A stretch of 64,000 nucleotides of DNA from Frankia sp. QA3 (GCF_000262465.1 NZ_CM001489.1:5709552-5773551), one strand, 5' to 3'. Positions 1 to 8,756 are shown, counted from the first letter of the stretch. A program made the numbers and translations. The notes: a model not told the origin generated them from the letters alone.

Positions 1-156
1 TTCACCAACGCCGGCGCGCTGGACCACCGCCTGTTCAAGGTGCTGAAGGACCGCGCGCCGCAGTCGGCCTTCGTGCCGGCGTCCGAGATCACCGTGCAGC
101 GGTTGGGGTCCACCCAGCCGTCGGAAACGTCCGAGCGGACGGAGGAGGCCCGATGA
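1..156 (+). CDS. nifW: NifW, nitrogenase stabilizing/protective protein (C-terminal fragment)
   Basis: Only the last 51 codons are inside the window; the frame is open from base 1 to the TGA at 154-156. The visible residues include VLKDRAPQSAFVP, which resembles the C-terminal end of NifW (the family's conserved Phe-Val-Pro segment before the tail). NifW is known to help maturation and protection of the MoFe protein. The stop overlaps the ATG of nifZ, so the two are translationally coupled, and the nifW-nifZ-nifB order supports the name. The very C-terminal stretch is Ser/Thr/Glu-rich and poorly conserved. Because the N-terminal part is missing, the call rests on this short match plus context. 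Confidence 0.72.
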   Translation, partial: FTNAGALDHRLFKVLKDRAPQSAFVPASEITVQRLGSTQPSETSERTEEAR

Positions 157-794
157 CCACCAGCACCTACGACGTCGGCGACGTCGTCATGGCCGCCAAG
201 GCGCTGCGCAACGACGGCACCTACCCGGACCCGGCGATCTCCATCGGCGAGATCCTGGTCGAGCCCGGCACCCGCGGCCAGGTCATCAACGTCGGTCTCT
301 ACCTGCAGGAACACATCGTCTACGCGGTGGCGTTCGAAAACGGCCGCATCGTCGGCGCGCTGGAGCGCGAGCTCGTCACCCCCGAGGAGCCCGCGGACGA
401 GGCTGCGCCCGCCGACACCCCCGCCGCCGCGACCGCTGCCACGGCGGCCGCCGGTTCGTCCCCGGCCGCCGTGCTTGTGGCGGAGAAGGTGCCGGCCGAG
501 CCCGCGGCACAGGCCGCCGGTGCGACCGGCGAGCCGGCGACGAAGACCTGCAAGCACGGGTCGGCGAACTGCAAGTCGGCCTCGGCGGCCGCCGAGCCGG
601 CCACGCCGGTCAAGCCCAGCACGCCGGTCAAGCCCAGCACGCCGGTCAAGCCTGCGGCGGGGGCCGGCGAGCCTGCGGGCAGCAAGCCGCCGGTGACCGC
701 CAAGCCGGGACCCCCGGCCCGCCCCGCGCAGCCCGCGGCGACGGGGAAGAGCGTCGGCGCCGGGACGCCCGCCGCGAAGGGTGACGGAAGGTGA
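153..794 (+). CDS. nifZ: NifZ with a long low-complexity C-terminal tail
   Basis: Residues 1-75 match the NifZ fold: DVGDVV near the N-terminus, GTRGQVINVG in the middle and a closing VAFENGRIVGALERELVT. NifZ acts with NifW in formation of the P-clusters of the MoFe protein. The family core is about 75-100 residues; here the protein is 213 aa because of an Ala/Pro/Lys-rich tail from about residue 76. That tail holds a short Cys pair (CKHGSANC) and three copies of the hexapeptide TPVKPS/A (603-656). The gene overlaps nifW by 4 bases and nifB by 4 bases. The tail is probably disordered; whether its cysteines bind anything is not known. Confidence 0.85.
   Translation: MTTSTYDVGDVVMAAKALRNDGTYPDPAISIGEILVEPGTRGQVINVGLYLQEHIVYAVAFENGRIVGALERELVTPEEPADEAAPADTPAAATAATAAAGSSPAAVLVAEKVPAEPAAQAAGATGEPATKTCKHGSANCKSASAAAEPATPVKPSTPVKPSTPVKPAAGAGEPAGSKPPVTAKPGPPARPAQPAATGKSVGAGTPAAKGDGR
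603..656 (+). repeat. 18-bp tandem repeat x3 in nifZ
   Basis: Units at 603-620, 621-638 and 639-656; the first two are identical and the third diverges in its last bases. Each codes TPVKPS or TPVKPA in frame, so changes in copy number would not break the gene. Confidence 0.85.
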
Positions 795-2338
795 GCGGGG
801 AGCCATTCGCGCTGCCGATGGTCGGCGCCGCCCCCGCCGGCGGGCTCCCCCGGCGGGGCGATGCCCAGGCGCCCGCTTCGGCCGGCGGCTGCAAGACGAC
901 CACGAGCTGCGGCACCAGCGCTCCCGTGCAGGACCCTGAGATCGCCGCCAAGATCGCCAACCACCCGTGCTACAGCGCCGAGGCGCACCAGTACTACGCC
1001 CGCATGCACGTCGCGGTCGCGCCTGGCTGCAACATCCAGTGCAACTTCTGCAACCGGAAGTTCGACTGCGCCAACGAGAGCCGGCCGGGCGTCACGAGCA
1101 CCCTGCTGACTCCCGAGGACGCGCTCGCCAAGGTCAAGCTGGTCGCCAGCGAGATCAAGCAGATGAGCGTGCTGGGGATCGCCGGGCCCGGTGACCCGCT
1201 GGCGAACCCGAAGCCGACCTTCCGGACGATGGAGCTGGTGGCCCGGGACTGCCCGGACATCAAGCTGTGCCTGTCGACCAACGGGCTGCGGCTGCCCGAG
1301 TTCGTCGACCGGATCGTCGACCTCAACGTCGACCATGTCACGATCACGATCAACATGATCGACCCCGAGGTCGGCGAGCGGATCTACCCGTGGGTCGCCT
1401 GGCGGGGCAAGCGGTACACCGGCCGGGAGGCGTCGAAGATCCTCTCCGAGCAGCAGCTCGCGGGGCTCGCGGCGCTGACCGAGCGGAAGATCCTCTGCAA
1501 GGTCAACTCGGTGATGATCCCCGGGATCAACGACGAGCACCTCGTCGAAGTCTCCCGGACCGTCAAGGGGCTCGGCGCCTTCCTGCACAACGTGATGCCG
1601 CTGGTCTCGGCGCCCGAGCACGGCACCGTCTTCGGCCTGACCGGCCAGCGCGGCCCGACCCCGCAGGAGCTCAAGGCCCTGCAGGACCGGTGCGAGCAGG
1701 ACGACGGCGCCGAGATGAACATGATGCGCCACTGCCGGCAGTGCCGCGCCGACGCGGTCGGCCTGCTCGGCGAGGACCGCGGCGACGAGTTCACCCCCGA
1801 GTCCTTCCAGGGCCGCGAGATCGCCTACGACCTGGCCGGCCGCCAGCAGGCGCACGAGGAGATCGAGCGCTGGCGGACCGAGGTCGCCGCGACCCGGCAG
1901 ACCCTGAACATCGCCACCGGCGCGCGCACCCCCGACGTGCCGGCGGCCGAGCCCGTCCGGCCGGACGAGGTCGTCCTCGTCGCGGTCGCCACCAAGGGCA
2001 GCGGCGTCGTCAACCAGCACTTCGGTCACGCCGGCGAGTTCTGGATCTACGAGGGCGGCCCGGGCTGGGCCCGCCTGGTGCAGACCCGCGACGTCGACCG
2101 TTACTGCAACGGCCCGTCGGACTGCGACGAGGACGCCTCCAAGCTCGACCGCACGATCGAGATGCTGTCCGACTGCGCCGCCGTGCTGTGCAGCAAGATC
2201 GGCCTCGGCCCGCGTGAGGCGCTCGAGGAAGCCGGCATCGAGCCGGTCGAGATCTACGACCTGATCGACAAGGCGGTGGCCGAAGTCGGCGCCCGCCTCG
2301 TCACGGACCGCGCCCCTGCGGAGGTAGGCACCCCATGA
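791..2338 (+). CDS. nifB: NifB, FeMo-cofactor core (NifB-co) synthase, radical SAM
   Basis: NifB fuses two [4Fe-4S] clusters and inserts the central carbide to make NifB-co, the precursor of FeMo-co. The radical-SAM motif CNIQCNFC (Cys80, Cys84, Cys87) lies in the typical NifB setting HPCYSAEAHQYYARMHVAVAPGC. A second Cys pair, CRQC, sits near residue 316. The C-terminal 110 residues (from TKGSGVVNQHFGHAGEF) form a NifX/NafY-type cofactor-binding domain, so this is the two-domain form. The GTG start at 791 overlaps the nifZ stop; an in-frame ATG at 818 is an alternative but has no better ribosome site. Length 515 aa is normal for the two-domain NifB. Confidence 0.96.
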   Translation: MSGEPFALPMVGAAPAGGLPRRGDAQAPASAGGCKTTTSCGTSAPVQDPEIAAKIANHPCYSAEAHQYYARMHVAVAPGCNIQCNFCNRKFDCANESRPGVTSTLLTPEDALAKVKLVASEIKQMSVLGIAGPGDPLANPKPTFRTMELVARDCPDIKLCLSTNGLRLPEFVDRIVDLNVDHVTITINMIDPEVGERIYPWVAWRGKRYTGREASKILSEQQLAGLAALTERKILCKVNSVMIPGINDEHLVEVSRTVKGLGAFLHNVMPLVSAPEHGTVFGLTGQRGPTPQELKALQDRCEQDDGAEMNMMRHCRQCRADAVGLLGEDRGDEFTPESFQGREIAYDLAGRQQAHEEIERWRTEVAATRQTLNIATGARTPDVPAAEPVRPDEVVLVAVATKGSGVVNQHFGHAGEFWIYEGGPGWARLVQTRDVDRYCNGPSDCDEDASKLDRTIEMLSDCAAVLCSKIGLGPREALEEAGIEPVEIYDLIDKAVAEVGARLVTDRAPAEVGTP

Positions 2339-2955
2339 CCGCGACCGCCACTGTCCTCGAACTGACCGACAAGGCCGTGGCGCAGGTGCGCCACCTGCTC
2401 GGCTCGACCCCGGGCACCGAGGGATTCGCCCTGCGCATCGGGGTCGACCCGGGCGGCTGCTCCGGCTACACCTACAAGCTGGCGCTGGTACCCGGCGCGG
2501 AGACCGGCGACGTCGTGCTGCCGCAGGACGGCTTCGACGTCGTCGTGCACACGTCGAGCGTCGATCTGCTGCGCGGGATGCGCGTCGACTACACCGAGAC
2601 GCTGACCTCCTCCGGCTTCACCTTCGCCAACCCGAACGCGAAGAGCTCCTGCGGATGCGGGTCGTCGTTCGGCTCGTCCGACGACCCCGAGCGCACCGCG
2701 GCCGACGCGAAGCTGCGCGAGCAGGTCGAGGAGATCATGGAGGAGATCCGCCCGATGCTGCGCGGGGACGGCGGGGACGCCGAGGTCGTCGCCGTCCTCG
2801 CCGGGGGCGGGCAGCCCGGCTCCGCCGAGGTGCACCTGCGCCTGACCGGCGCCTGCGGCGGCTGCTCCAGCGCGAACGCGACGCTGACCGGCGTGATCGA
2901 GGCCCGGCTCAGGGAGCAGCTGCCGGAGATCGGCCGGGTCGCGCTGGTCGCCTGA
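2335..2955 (+). CDS. HesB/IscA (A-type carrier)-NifU C-terminal (Nfu) fusion protein
   Basis: Two Fe-S carrier modules in one 206-aa chain. Residues 5-110 are an A-type carrier with all three ligand cysteines: Cys42 in GGCSG and Cys106/Cys108 in SCGCG. Residues 125-206 are an Nfu domain with the CxxC scaffold GACGGCSSA (Cys174, Cys177). The order resembles gamma-proteobacterial NfuA, but in E. coli NfuA the A-type half lacks its cysteines, whereas here both halves look able to bind a cluster. It starts with an ATGA overlap on nifB and is followed by hesA and nifS, so it very likely assembles or delivers [Fe-S] units for nitrogenase. In Frankia this gene is sometimes called nifU; the N-terminal IscU-like domain of true NifU is absent. 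Confidence 0.93.
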   Translation: MTATATVLELTDKAVAQVRHLLGSTPGTEGFALRIGVDPGGCSGYTYKLALVPGAETGDVVLPQDGFDVVVHTSSVDLLRGMRVDYTETLTSSGFTFANPNAKSSCGCGSSFGSSDDPERTAADAKLREQVEEIMEEIRPMLRGDGGDAEVVAVLAGGGQPGSAEVHLRLTGACGGCSSANATLTGVIEARLREQLPEIGRVALVA

Positions 2956-3120
2956 CCGCCTGACCGCCCCGCCCGTGCGGGGGGAACGGCGGCGGGTGGC
3001 CGCGGGTCCGCGGACCTGCCGGCCGCCCGGCGCCGCCCCCTCCCGGCAGGCGACCCGCCTGACCAGTCCGCCTGACCAGTCCGCCTTTCCACCCGTCCTG
3101 CCGAATCCGCGGAGAGCTCG

Positions 3121-3954
3121 ATGGTCACTGCCCGGTCTCACTCCCACCCGCGCCTGCGGTCGATGTGCCCCGGCCCGCCCGCGCGGATCCTGCCCGTACA
3201 GGCGGCCCCGCCCGGGGCCGAGACTTCCCGGCGCTTCGACCGGCAGTTGACCATCCCCGGCTTCGGGGTCTCGGCCCAGCGGCGGCTGAGCCAGGCCACG
3301 GTCCTGGTGGCCGGCGTCGGCGGTGTCGGCGGGGCGGCCGCGACCTACCTGGCCGCCGCCGGGGTCGGGCGCCTCATCCTGATCCATCCGGGCGACCTGG
3401 AGGAGCCCGACCTCAACCGGCAGACGCTCATGCGGCCGGAGCGGGTCGGCGAGCCCCGGGTCTTCTGCGCGGCGGACACCCTGCGCGCCCACCACCCGGG
3501 CGTCGAGATCGTCGCGGTGGACCGCGACCTCGCGGACCCGGCCGTACCCGGCCTGATCGCCGAGGCGGACGTCGTCGTCGACGCCCGGCACAACTTCCCC
3601 GAGCGGTACCTGATCAACCGGCTGTGTGTGCGGGCGAGGGTGCCGCTGGTCGTCGCCGCGATGAACGCCACCGAGGCGTACCTGATGGTGGTCCGGCCGG
3701 GGGAGCCGTGCCTGCGCTGCGTGTTCGGCGAGGGCGACCCGGCCTGGGAGCCGCTCGGCTTCCCGGTGCTCGGCGCCGTCGCGGGCACGGTGGGCTGCCT
3801 GGCCGCGACGGAGGCGCTCAAGGTCGCCGGCGGTTTCGCCGAGCCGGCCGTCGGCCGCCTCATCCACCTCGACCTGTGGGACGTCGACCTGCGCACCCCG
3901 CGGACCCGGCGCGACCCGGCCTGCCCGGACTGCGGCCCGGGGGGCACGCCGTGA
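3121..3954 (+). CDS. hesA: HesA, ThiF/MoeB-family adenylyltransferase-like protein of the nif cluster
   Basis: A ThiF/MoeB/E1-like Rossmann fold begins about residue 38 (RRFDRQLTIPGFG), with the nucleotide-binding loop GVGGVGG near residues 65-71 and a DLNRQT segment near 97-102. Two CxxC pairs (CLRC near residue 198 and CPDC near 269) match the structural zinc site of the family. HesA is encoded in nif clusters of cyanobacteria and Frankia; its exact target is not established. The ATG at 3121 follows GGAGAG with good spacing; an ATG at 3163 is the alternative and would remove a Pro/Arg-rich leader. The 165-bp gap before it contains only short direct repeats. The stop overlaps the nifS start by 4 bases. 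Confidence 0.9.
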   Translation: MVTARSHSHPRLRSMCPGPPARILPVQAAPPGAETSRRFDRQLTIPGFGVSAQRRLSQATVLVAGVGGVGGAAATYLAAAGVGRLILIHPGDLEEPDLNRQTLMRPERVGEPRVFCAADTLRAHHPGVEIVAVDRDLADPAVPGLIAEADVVVDARHNFPERYLINRLCVRARVPLVVAAMNATEAYLMVVRPGEPCLRCVFGEGDPAWEPLGFPVLGAVAGTVGCLAATEALKVAGGFAEPAVGRLIHLDLWDVDLRTPRTRRDPACPDCGPGGTP

Positions 3955-5432
3955 TCTACCTCGACCACAATGCGACGACGCCGGTCGACCCCGAGGTCCT
4001 CAACGCCATGCTGCCGCTGCTGCGGGAGCACTTCGCCAACCCGGCGAGCCCGCACCCGGCCGGTCAGGCCGTCGCCCGGCTCGTCGATCGGGCCCGTCGC
4101 GACGTCGCCATCCTGGCCGGCGCGCGCCCGCGCGACGTGGTGTTCACCAGCGGTGCGACCGAGGCGGCCAACCTGGCGATCGCCGGGGTGCTCGCCACCG
4201 CGCCCCCGACGCGGCGGCGCGTCCTGGTCGGGGCCACCGAGCATCCGGCGGTCCTCGCCGCGGCGCACGCCGCCGCCGAGCTGCACGGGGGCAGCGTGCA
4301 GACCGTCCGGGTGCATCCGAGCGGTGCCATCGACCTGGCCCACCTGCGCGCGCTGCTGCACCCCATGCCGCCGTCCGCCGCGGTGCCGTCACCCATTGCC
4401 GGGCCGGCCGCGGATCCCGGGGGCTCAGGGGGCTCCCGGGGCCGCGGCGAGGCCGATTCGGGTCCTGCCGGCGATTCGGGTCCTGCCGGCGAGGGCGCCA
4501 AGGTCGCCCTGGTCGCGGTCATGGCGGCCAACAACGAGACGGGGACGCTCAACGACCCGCGGCCGGTCGCCGCCCTCGCCCACGAGGCCGGAGCCCTGTT
4601 CCTGTGCGACGTCACCCAGGCATTCGGCCGCATCCCGGTCTCGGTCACCGAGTCGGGCATCGACCTTGCCGTCGCGTCCGCACACAAGATCTACGGCCCG
4701 AAGGGCACCGGCGCGCTGATCGCCGGCCGGTCGGTGCGGGCGCGCCTCACGCCGCTGATCCACGGCGGCGGGCAGGAACGCGGCCTGCGCGCGGGCACCC
4801 TCAACACCCCGGGCATCGTCGGCTTCGGCGCCGCGGCGCGCATCGCCGCCGCGATGATGGACGACGAGGCCACCCGGCACCGGGCCCAGACGGAGCTGCT
4901 GTTCGACCTGCTCGTCGGCTGGCTCGGCGCGGGAGCCCTGGAGGTCAACGGGCCGGTCGAGGACGGCACCGGCCGGCCCGGCCCGGTGCGGCTGCCGAAC
5001 ACGCTGAACCTGCGTTTCGTCGACGCCGACGCCGACGCGGTCCAGTCCTGCCTGCCGGACGTGGCGGTGTCCGCGGGCTCCGCCTGCCACGGCACCGGGA
5101 ACGAACCGTCCCCGGTGCTGCTGGCGATGGGCCGTTCGGCGACCGCCGCCCGGGAGAGCCTGCGGTTCAGCGTCGGCCGGTTCACCACCGTCGACCAGAT
5201 CCACGCCGCCGCCGCGACGGTGGCCCGCGCCGTGCTGCGCGTGCAGTCCCTGCGGGCCGTCGGGTCCGGCGAGGTCCCCCAGCCCGCCGAGCCCGGGGAG
5301 CCCGAGCGGCGGTCGGCCGCGAGCGACCGGCCCGCCGCGAGCGACCGGCCCGCCGCCGGCTGGGCCGACGAGGTCACCCCCACCCAGGGGCAGACCCCGG
5401 AGCTGCCCGTTCCCCGATCTGCCCTGCCCTGA
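3951..5432 (+). CDS. nifS: NifS, cysteine desulfurase for nitrogenase Fe-S clusters
   Basis: PLP-dependent class V aminotransferase fold that takes sulfur from cysteine to a persulfide. Start GTG at 3951 overlaps the hesA stop and gives the classic opening MIYLDHNATTPVDPEV. The PLP lysine lies in SAHKIYGPKGTG (about Lys246) and the catalytic cysteine in SAGSACHGTG (about Cys379). At 493 aa it is about 90 residues longer than usual NifS/IscS. The extra length is a Pro/Gly-rich insertion at residues 139-183, between the LRALL and KVALVAV segments, with a duplicated DSGPAG, and a C-terminal tail with duplicated ASDRPA. Both additions look like unstructured, repeat-derived sequence and leave the active-site motifs intact. 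Confidence 0.95.
   Translation: MIYLDHNATTPVDPEVLNAMLPLLREHFANPASPHPAGQAVARLVDRARRDVAILAGARPRDVVFTSGATEAANLAIAGVLATAPPTRRRVLVGATEHPAVLAAAHAAAELHGGSVQTVRVHPSGAIDLAHLRALLHPMPPSAAVPSPIAGPAADPGGSGGSRGRGEADSGPAGDSGPAGEGAKVALVAVMAANNETGTLNDPRPVAALAHEAGALFLCDVTQAFGRIPVSVTESGIDLAVASAHKIYGPKGTGALIAGRSVRARLTPLIHGGGQERGLRAGTLNTPGIVGFGAAARIAAAMMDDEATRHRAQTELLFDLLVGWLGAGALEVNGPVEDGTGRPGPVRLPNTLNLRFVDADADAVQSCLPDVAVSAGSACHGTGNEPSPVLLAMGRSATAARESLRFSVGRFTTVDQIHAAAATVARAVLRVQSLRAVGSGEVPQPAEPGEPERRSAASDRPAASDRPAAGWADEVTPTQGQTPELPVPRSALP
4455..4490 (+). repeat. 18-bp direct repeat x2 in the nifS linker
   Basis: Two identical 18-bp units (4455-4472 and 4473-4490) encode DSGPAG twice inside a non-conserved insertion of NifS. 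Confidence 0.85.
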
Positions 5433-5514
5433 TGACCGGCCCGCGCTGCCAGTCTCGCCACGCGTGGTCCTGGCACTTCCGGCGCGGGATCGCGACGTTG
5501 AGATGAGGTCCCTC

Positions 5515-7560
5515 ATGCCCACCGAGCAGTTGTCCGAACGGCCCGAAGGGGCCAGACGGCTGGAGAACGTGGTCATCCGCTTCGCCGGCGACTCCGGCGA
5601 CGGGATGCAGCTCACCGGTGACCGGTTCGGCGCCCAGGCGGCCGCGATCGGCAACGACGTGGCGACGCTGCCGAACTACCCGGCGGAGATCCGCGCCCCA
5701 GCGGGCACCGTGGCCGGTGTGTCGAGCTACCAGCTCCACATCGCCGACCACGACATCCGGACCCCCGGTGACCAGCCTGACGTCCTCGTCGCCATGAACC
5801 CCGCGGCGCTGAAGGCCAACGTCGCCGAGTTGCGCCCCGGCGGCGTCATCATCCTGGACACCGACGCGTTCACGGTGCTGGGCCTGGAGAAGGCCGGCTA
5901 CGACGTCGACCCGCTGACCGACGGCTCGCTGGACGCCTTCCAGGTGCACGCCGTCAACCTGACCGGGTTCGCCGCGGCCGCCGTCGCCGATCACAACCTC
6001 AAGCGCAAGGACGCCGCGCGGACGAAGAACATGTTCGCCCTCGGCCTGGTGTCCTGGATGTTCAGCCAGCCCATCGAGGACACGATCGCCTACCTGCAGA
6101 AGCGCTTCGCCTCGAAGCCCGACGTGCAGGCCGCGAACGTCTCCGCGCTGCGCGCCGGCTGGATCTACGGCGAGTCGACCGAGGCCTTCGCGAACGTCTA
6201 CGAGGTGAAGCCGGCCCCGCTCCCGGCTGGCACCTACCGGCACATGAAGGGCAACAAGGCCGTCGCGTACGGTCTGGTGGCCGCGGCGCACCAGGCCGGG
6301 ATGCCGCTGTTCCTCGGCGCCTACCCGATCACCCCGGCGTCGGAGATCCTGCACGAGCTGTCCGCGCTGGCGTCCAACGACGTGCGGTCCTTCCAGGCCG
6401 AGGACGAGATCGCGGCCATCGGCGCGGCGATCGGCGGGTCCTTCGCCGGCATGCTCGGGGTGACCGTCACCTCGGGTCCCGGGATGGCGCTCAAGGCCGA
6501 GGCGCTCGGGCTTGCGGTGATCATGGAGCTGCCGCTCGTCATCGTCAACGTGCAGCGCGGTGGGCCGTCCACCGGCCTGCCGACCAAGACCGAGCAGTCC
6601 GACCTGCTGCAGGCGCTCTACGGCCGGCACGGCGAGGCGCCTTTGCCGGTGATCGCCGTGCGCTCGGCGGCGGACGGCTTCGACGCCGCGATGGAGGCCG
6701 CGCGGATCGCGCTGGCCTACCGCACGCCGGTCATCCTGCTCTCCGACGCCTACATCGCCAACGGCAGCGAGCCCTGGCGGGTCCCCGAGGTCGAGGAGCT
6801 GCCGTTCATCGGGATCGACCTGGCCACCGAGCCGAACGCGGTCGACGCCGAGGGCAACCCGGTCTTCCTGCCGTACGCGCGTGACCCGGTCACCCTCGCC
6901 CGGCCGCTGGCGATCCCGGGCACCCCGGGGCTGACCCACCGGATCGGTGGTCTGGAGAAGGCCGACCTCACCGGCGCGGTGTCCTACGACCCGGACAACC
7001 ACGACCTCATGATCCGGACCCGGCAGTCGAAGATCGACAACATCGACGTGCCGCCGCTGGAGGTCGACGACCCGAGCGGTCCGCCCGGATCCGGCGCGGA
7101 CGTGCTCGTGATCGGCTGGGGCTCGACCTGGGGCCCGATCGGCGAGGCCTGCCGGGAGGTGCGCGCGCAGGGCATGAAGGTCGCCCAGGCGCACCTGCGC
7201 CACATCGCGCCGCTGCCGGCGAACGTCGCCTCGGTGCTCTCCGAGTACCACACCGTGCTCGTGCCCGAGATGAACCTCGGGCAGCTCGCCGGCCACCTGC
7301 GCCGCGAGACCCTGATCGACACCGTCGGTTACAACCAGACTCGCGGGATGCCGTTCCGGACGGCGGAGCTCGCCTCCGTCATCACCCGGGTGATCCAGGG
7401 AATCGACTCCGACACCGCGCCGGACGCGGGCACGAAGCCGGTCGGTGACGTCGGCGCGCGCCTCGCGGCCAGGTCGGATTCCGCGTCGGCGAAGCCCGCG
7501 GCCCACACCGGCACCCCCACTGGTACCCAGCACGACGCGACCCGGGAGGCGGGACGATGA
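5515..7560 (+). CDS. korA: 2-oxoacid:ferredoxin oxidoreductase, gamma-alpha fused subunit
   Basis: Residues 15-200 are the gamma domain (VVIRFAGDSGDGMQLTGDRFG) and residues about 230-600 the alpha/pyrimidine-binding domain (GAYPITPASEILHELS; FQAEDEIAAIGAAIGGSFAG; TSGPGMALK). This gamma-alpha fusion of about 650-700 aa is the actinobacterial KorA type. With KorB it would decarboxylate a 2-oxoacid (2-oxoglutarate or pyruvate) to the acyl-CoA and reduce ferredoxin. I chose ATG 5515, which has GAGG seven bases upstream; ATG 5503 and GTG 5464 are in-frame alternatives. It follows nifS by 82 bases and overlaps korB. In Frankia nif clusters this pair is also annotated porDG/porAB, and a role in reducing power for nitrogenase is inferred from position. 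Confidence 0.9.
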   Translation: MPTEQLSERPEGARRLENVVIRFAGDSGDGMQLTGDRFGAQAAAIGNDVATLPNYPAEIRAPAGTVAGVSSYQLHIADHDIRTPGDQPDVLVAMNPAALKANVAELRPGGVIILDTDAFTVLGLEKAGYDVDPLTDGSLDAFQVHAVNLTGFAAAAVADHNLKRKDAARTKNMFALGLVSWMFSQPIEDTIAYLQKRFASKPDVQAANVSALRAGWIYGESTEAFANVYEVKPAPLPAGTYRHMKGNKAVAYGLVAAAHQAGMPLFLGAYPITPASEILHELSALASNDVRSFQAEDEIAAIGAAIGGSFAGMLGVTVTSGPGMALKAEALGLAVIMELPLVIVNVQRGGPSTGLPTKTEQSDLLQALYGRHGEAPLPVIAVRSAADGFDAAMEAARIALAYRTPVILLSDAYIANGSEPWRVPEVEELPFIGIDLATEPNAVDAEGNPVFLPYARDPVTLARPLAIPGTPGLTHRIGGLEKADLTGAVSYDPDNHDLMIRTRQSKIDNIDVPPLEVDDPSGPPGSGADVLVIGWGSTWGPIGEACREVRAQGMKVAQAHLRHIAPLPANVASVLSEYHTVLVPEMNLGQLAGHLRRETLIDTVGYNQTRGMPFRTAELASVITRVIQGIDSDTAPDAGTKPVGDVGARLAARSDSASAKPAAHTGTPTGTQHDATREAGR

Positions 7561-8639
7561 GCACGGTCAACGGAAAGGCCGAGGAGCCGGCCGGCACGAG
7601 CGGCCGGCGGGCGCCCACGGTGGCGGACTTCACCACCGGCCAGGAGGTGCGCTGGTGCCCCGGCTGCGGGGACCACGCGATCCTGTCGACGATGCGCGGG
7701 CTGCTGCCGGCCCTCGGCGTCCCCCCCGAGAACACCGTGGTGGTGTCGGGCATCGGCTGCTCCTCGCGGCTGCCCTACTACCTCGACACCTACGGGATCC
7801 ACTCCATCCACGGGCGGGCGCCGTCGTTCGCGACCGGCATCTCGATCAACCGGCCGGACCTGTCGGTCTGGGTCGTCACCGGTGACGGCGACGCGCTGGC
7901 CATCGGCGGCAACCACCTGATCCACGCGCTGCGGCGCAACGTGAACCTCAAGATCCTGCTGCTCAACAACGAGATCTACGGCCTCACCAAGGGGCAGGCC
8001 TCGCCGACGTCCAAGGTCGGCACGGTCGGCCCGTCGAGCCCGTTCGGCTCGCTCGACAACCCGTTCAACCCGGTCGCGCTCGCGCTCGGCGCCGGGGCGA
8101 CGTTCGTGGCCCGCACTATCGACTCCGACCGCCGCCACCTCACGGCGACGCTGACCGCCGCCGCGGCGCACAAGGGCGCGGCGCTGGTGGAGATCCGGCA
8201 GGGCTGCCCCACGTTCAGCGCGATCCCCCGCCAGCCCAACCGCGCCGCCAGCCAGGAGAGTCCCGCCGAGCCGGACAACCCCGCGGCGCCCGAGCACGGC
8301 CCGATCCGGCTCTCGCCCGGCCTGCCGATCGTCTTCGGCGCCAACGAGCAGTGGGGCGTGATCCGCGACCCGAGCACCGGCGAGCTGGGTATCGGGCACG
8401 GCGGCGACTCCCGCGTCGTCGTCCACGACCCGGGCACCCAGAACTCCACCTACGCCTACGGGCTGGCCCGCCTGGCGGAGACGTCGCTCGCCGAGCCGCC
8501 GATCGGGGTGTACCGGTCAGTCTCCCAGCCGAGCTTCGACCAGCTCTTCCAGGATCGGCTGGCGACGGCTCGCCCCGACGGCCGTGGTGACCTGCGGACG
8601 CTGCTCACGGGCACCGACTCCTGGGTGGTCGCCGGCTAG
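7557..8639 (+). CDS. korB: 2-oxoacid:ferredoxin oxidoreductase, beta subunit
   Basis: The thiamine-diphosphate-binding beta subunit: CPGCGDH near residue 37, GIGCSSR near 65, the TPP motif region GDGDALAIGGNH near residues 104-115, and LLNNEIYGLTKGQ. Family members carry cysteines that ligate a [4Fe-4S] cluster for electron exit to ferredoxin; Cys35/Cys38 and CS in GIGCSS fit. Length 360 aa is normal. ATG overlaps the korA stop (ATGA). It is the last gene of the nif transcript: a perfect 17-bp hairpin follows 80 bases after the stop. A Pro/Ala-rich stretch near residues 230-250 is not conserved. Confidence 0.92.
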   Translation: MSTVNGKAEEPAGTSGRRAPTVADFTTGQEVRWCPGCGDHAILSTMRGLLPALGVPPENTVVVSGIGCSSRLPYYLDTYGIHSIHGRAPSFATGISINRPDLSVWVVTGDGDALAIGGNHLIHALRRNVNLKILLLNNEIYGLTKGQASPTSKVGTVGPSSPFGSLDNPFNPVALALGAGATFVARTIDSDRRHLTATLTAAAAHKGAALVEIRQGCPTFSAIPRQPNRAASQESPAEPDNPAAPEHGPIRLSPGLPIVFGANEQWGVIRDPSTGELGIGHGGDSRVVVHDPGTQNSTYAYGLARLAETSLAEPPIGVYRSVSQPSFDQLFQDRLATARPDGRGDLRTLLTGTDSWVVAG

Positions 8640-8718
8640 CCACTAGATCGCCGGCCAGGGAGCTGCGCCCCTGGCCGGGGCGGACGGGCGGCCGGGCGGA
8701 CCGCCCGTCCCGCGATGC

Positions 8719-8756
8719 GAGGGGATCAGGCCGACTCCGGTCGGCCTGATCCCCTC
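8719..8756 (+). terminator. Perfect 17-bp hairpin after korB
   Basis: Arms 8719-8735 and 8740-8756 are exact inverse complements with a 4-base loop (TCCG). It lies 80 bases past the korB stop and is the likely end of the nif-kor transcript; there is no long T-run, as is common in high-GC actinobacteria. Confidence 0.8.

Noticed and set aside
5464..5514. Upstream extension of korA to GTG 5464
   Set aside because: The extra residues are not KorA-like and there is no ribosome site; ATG 5515 has GAGG at good spacing.
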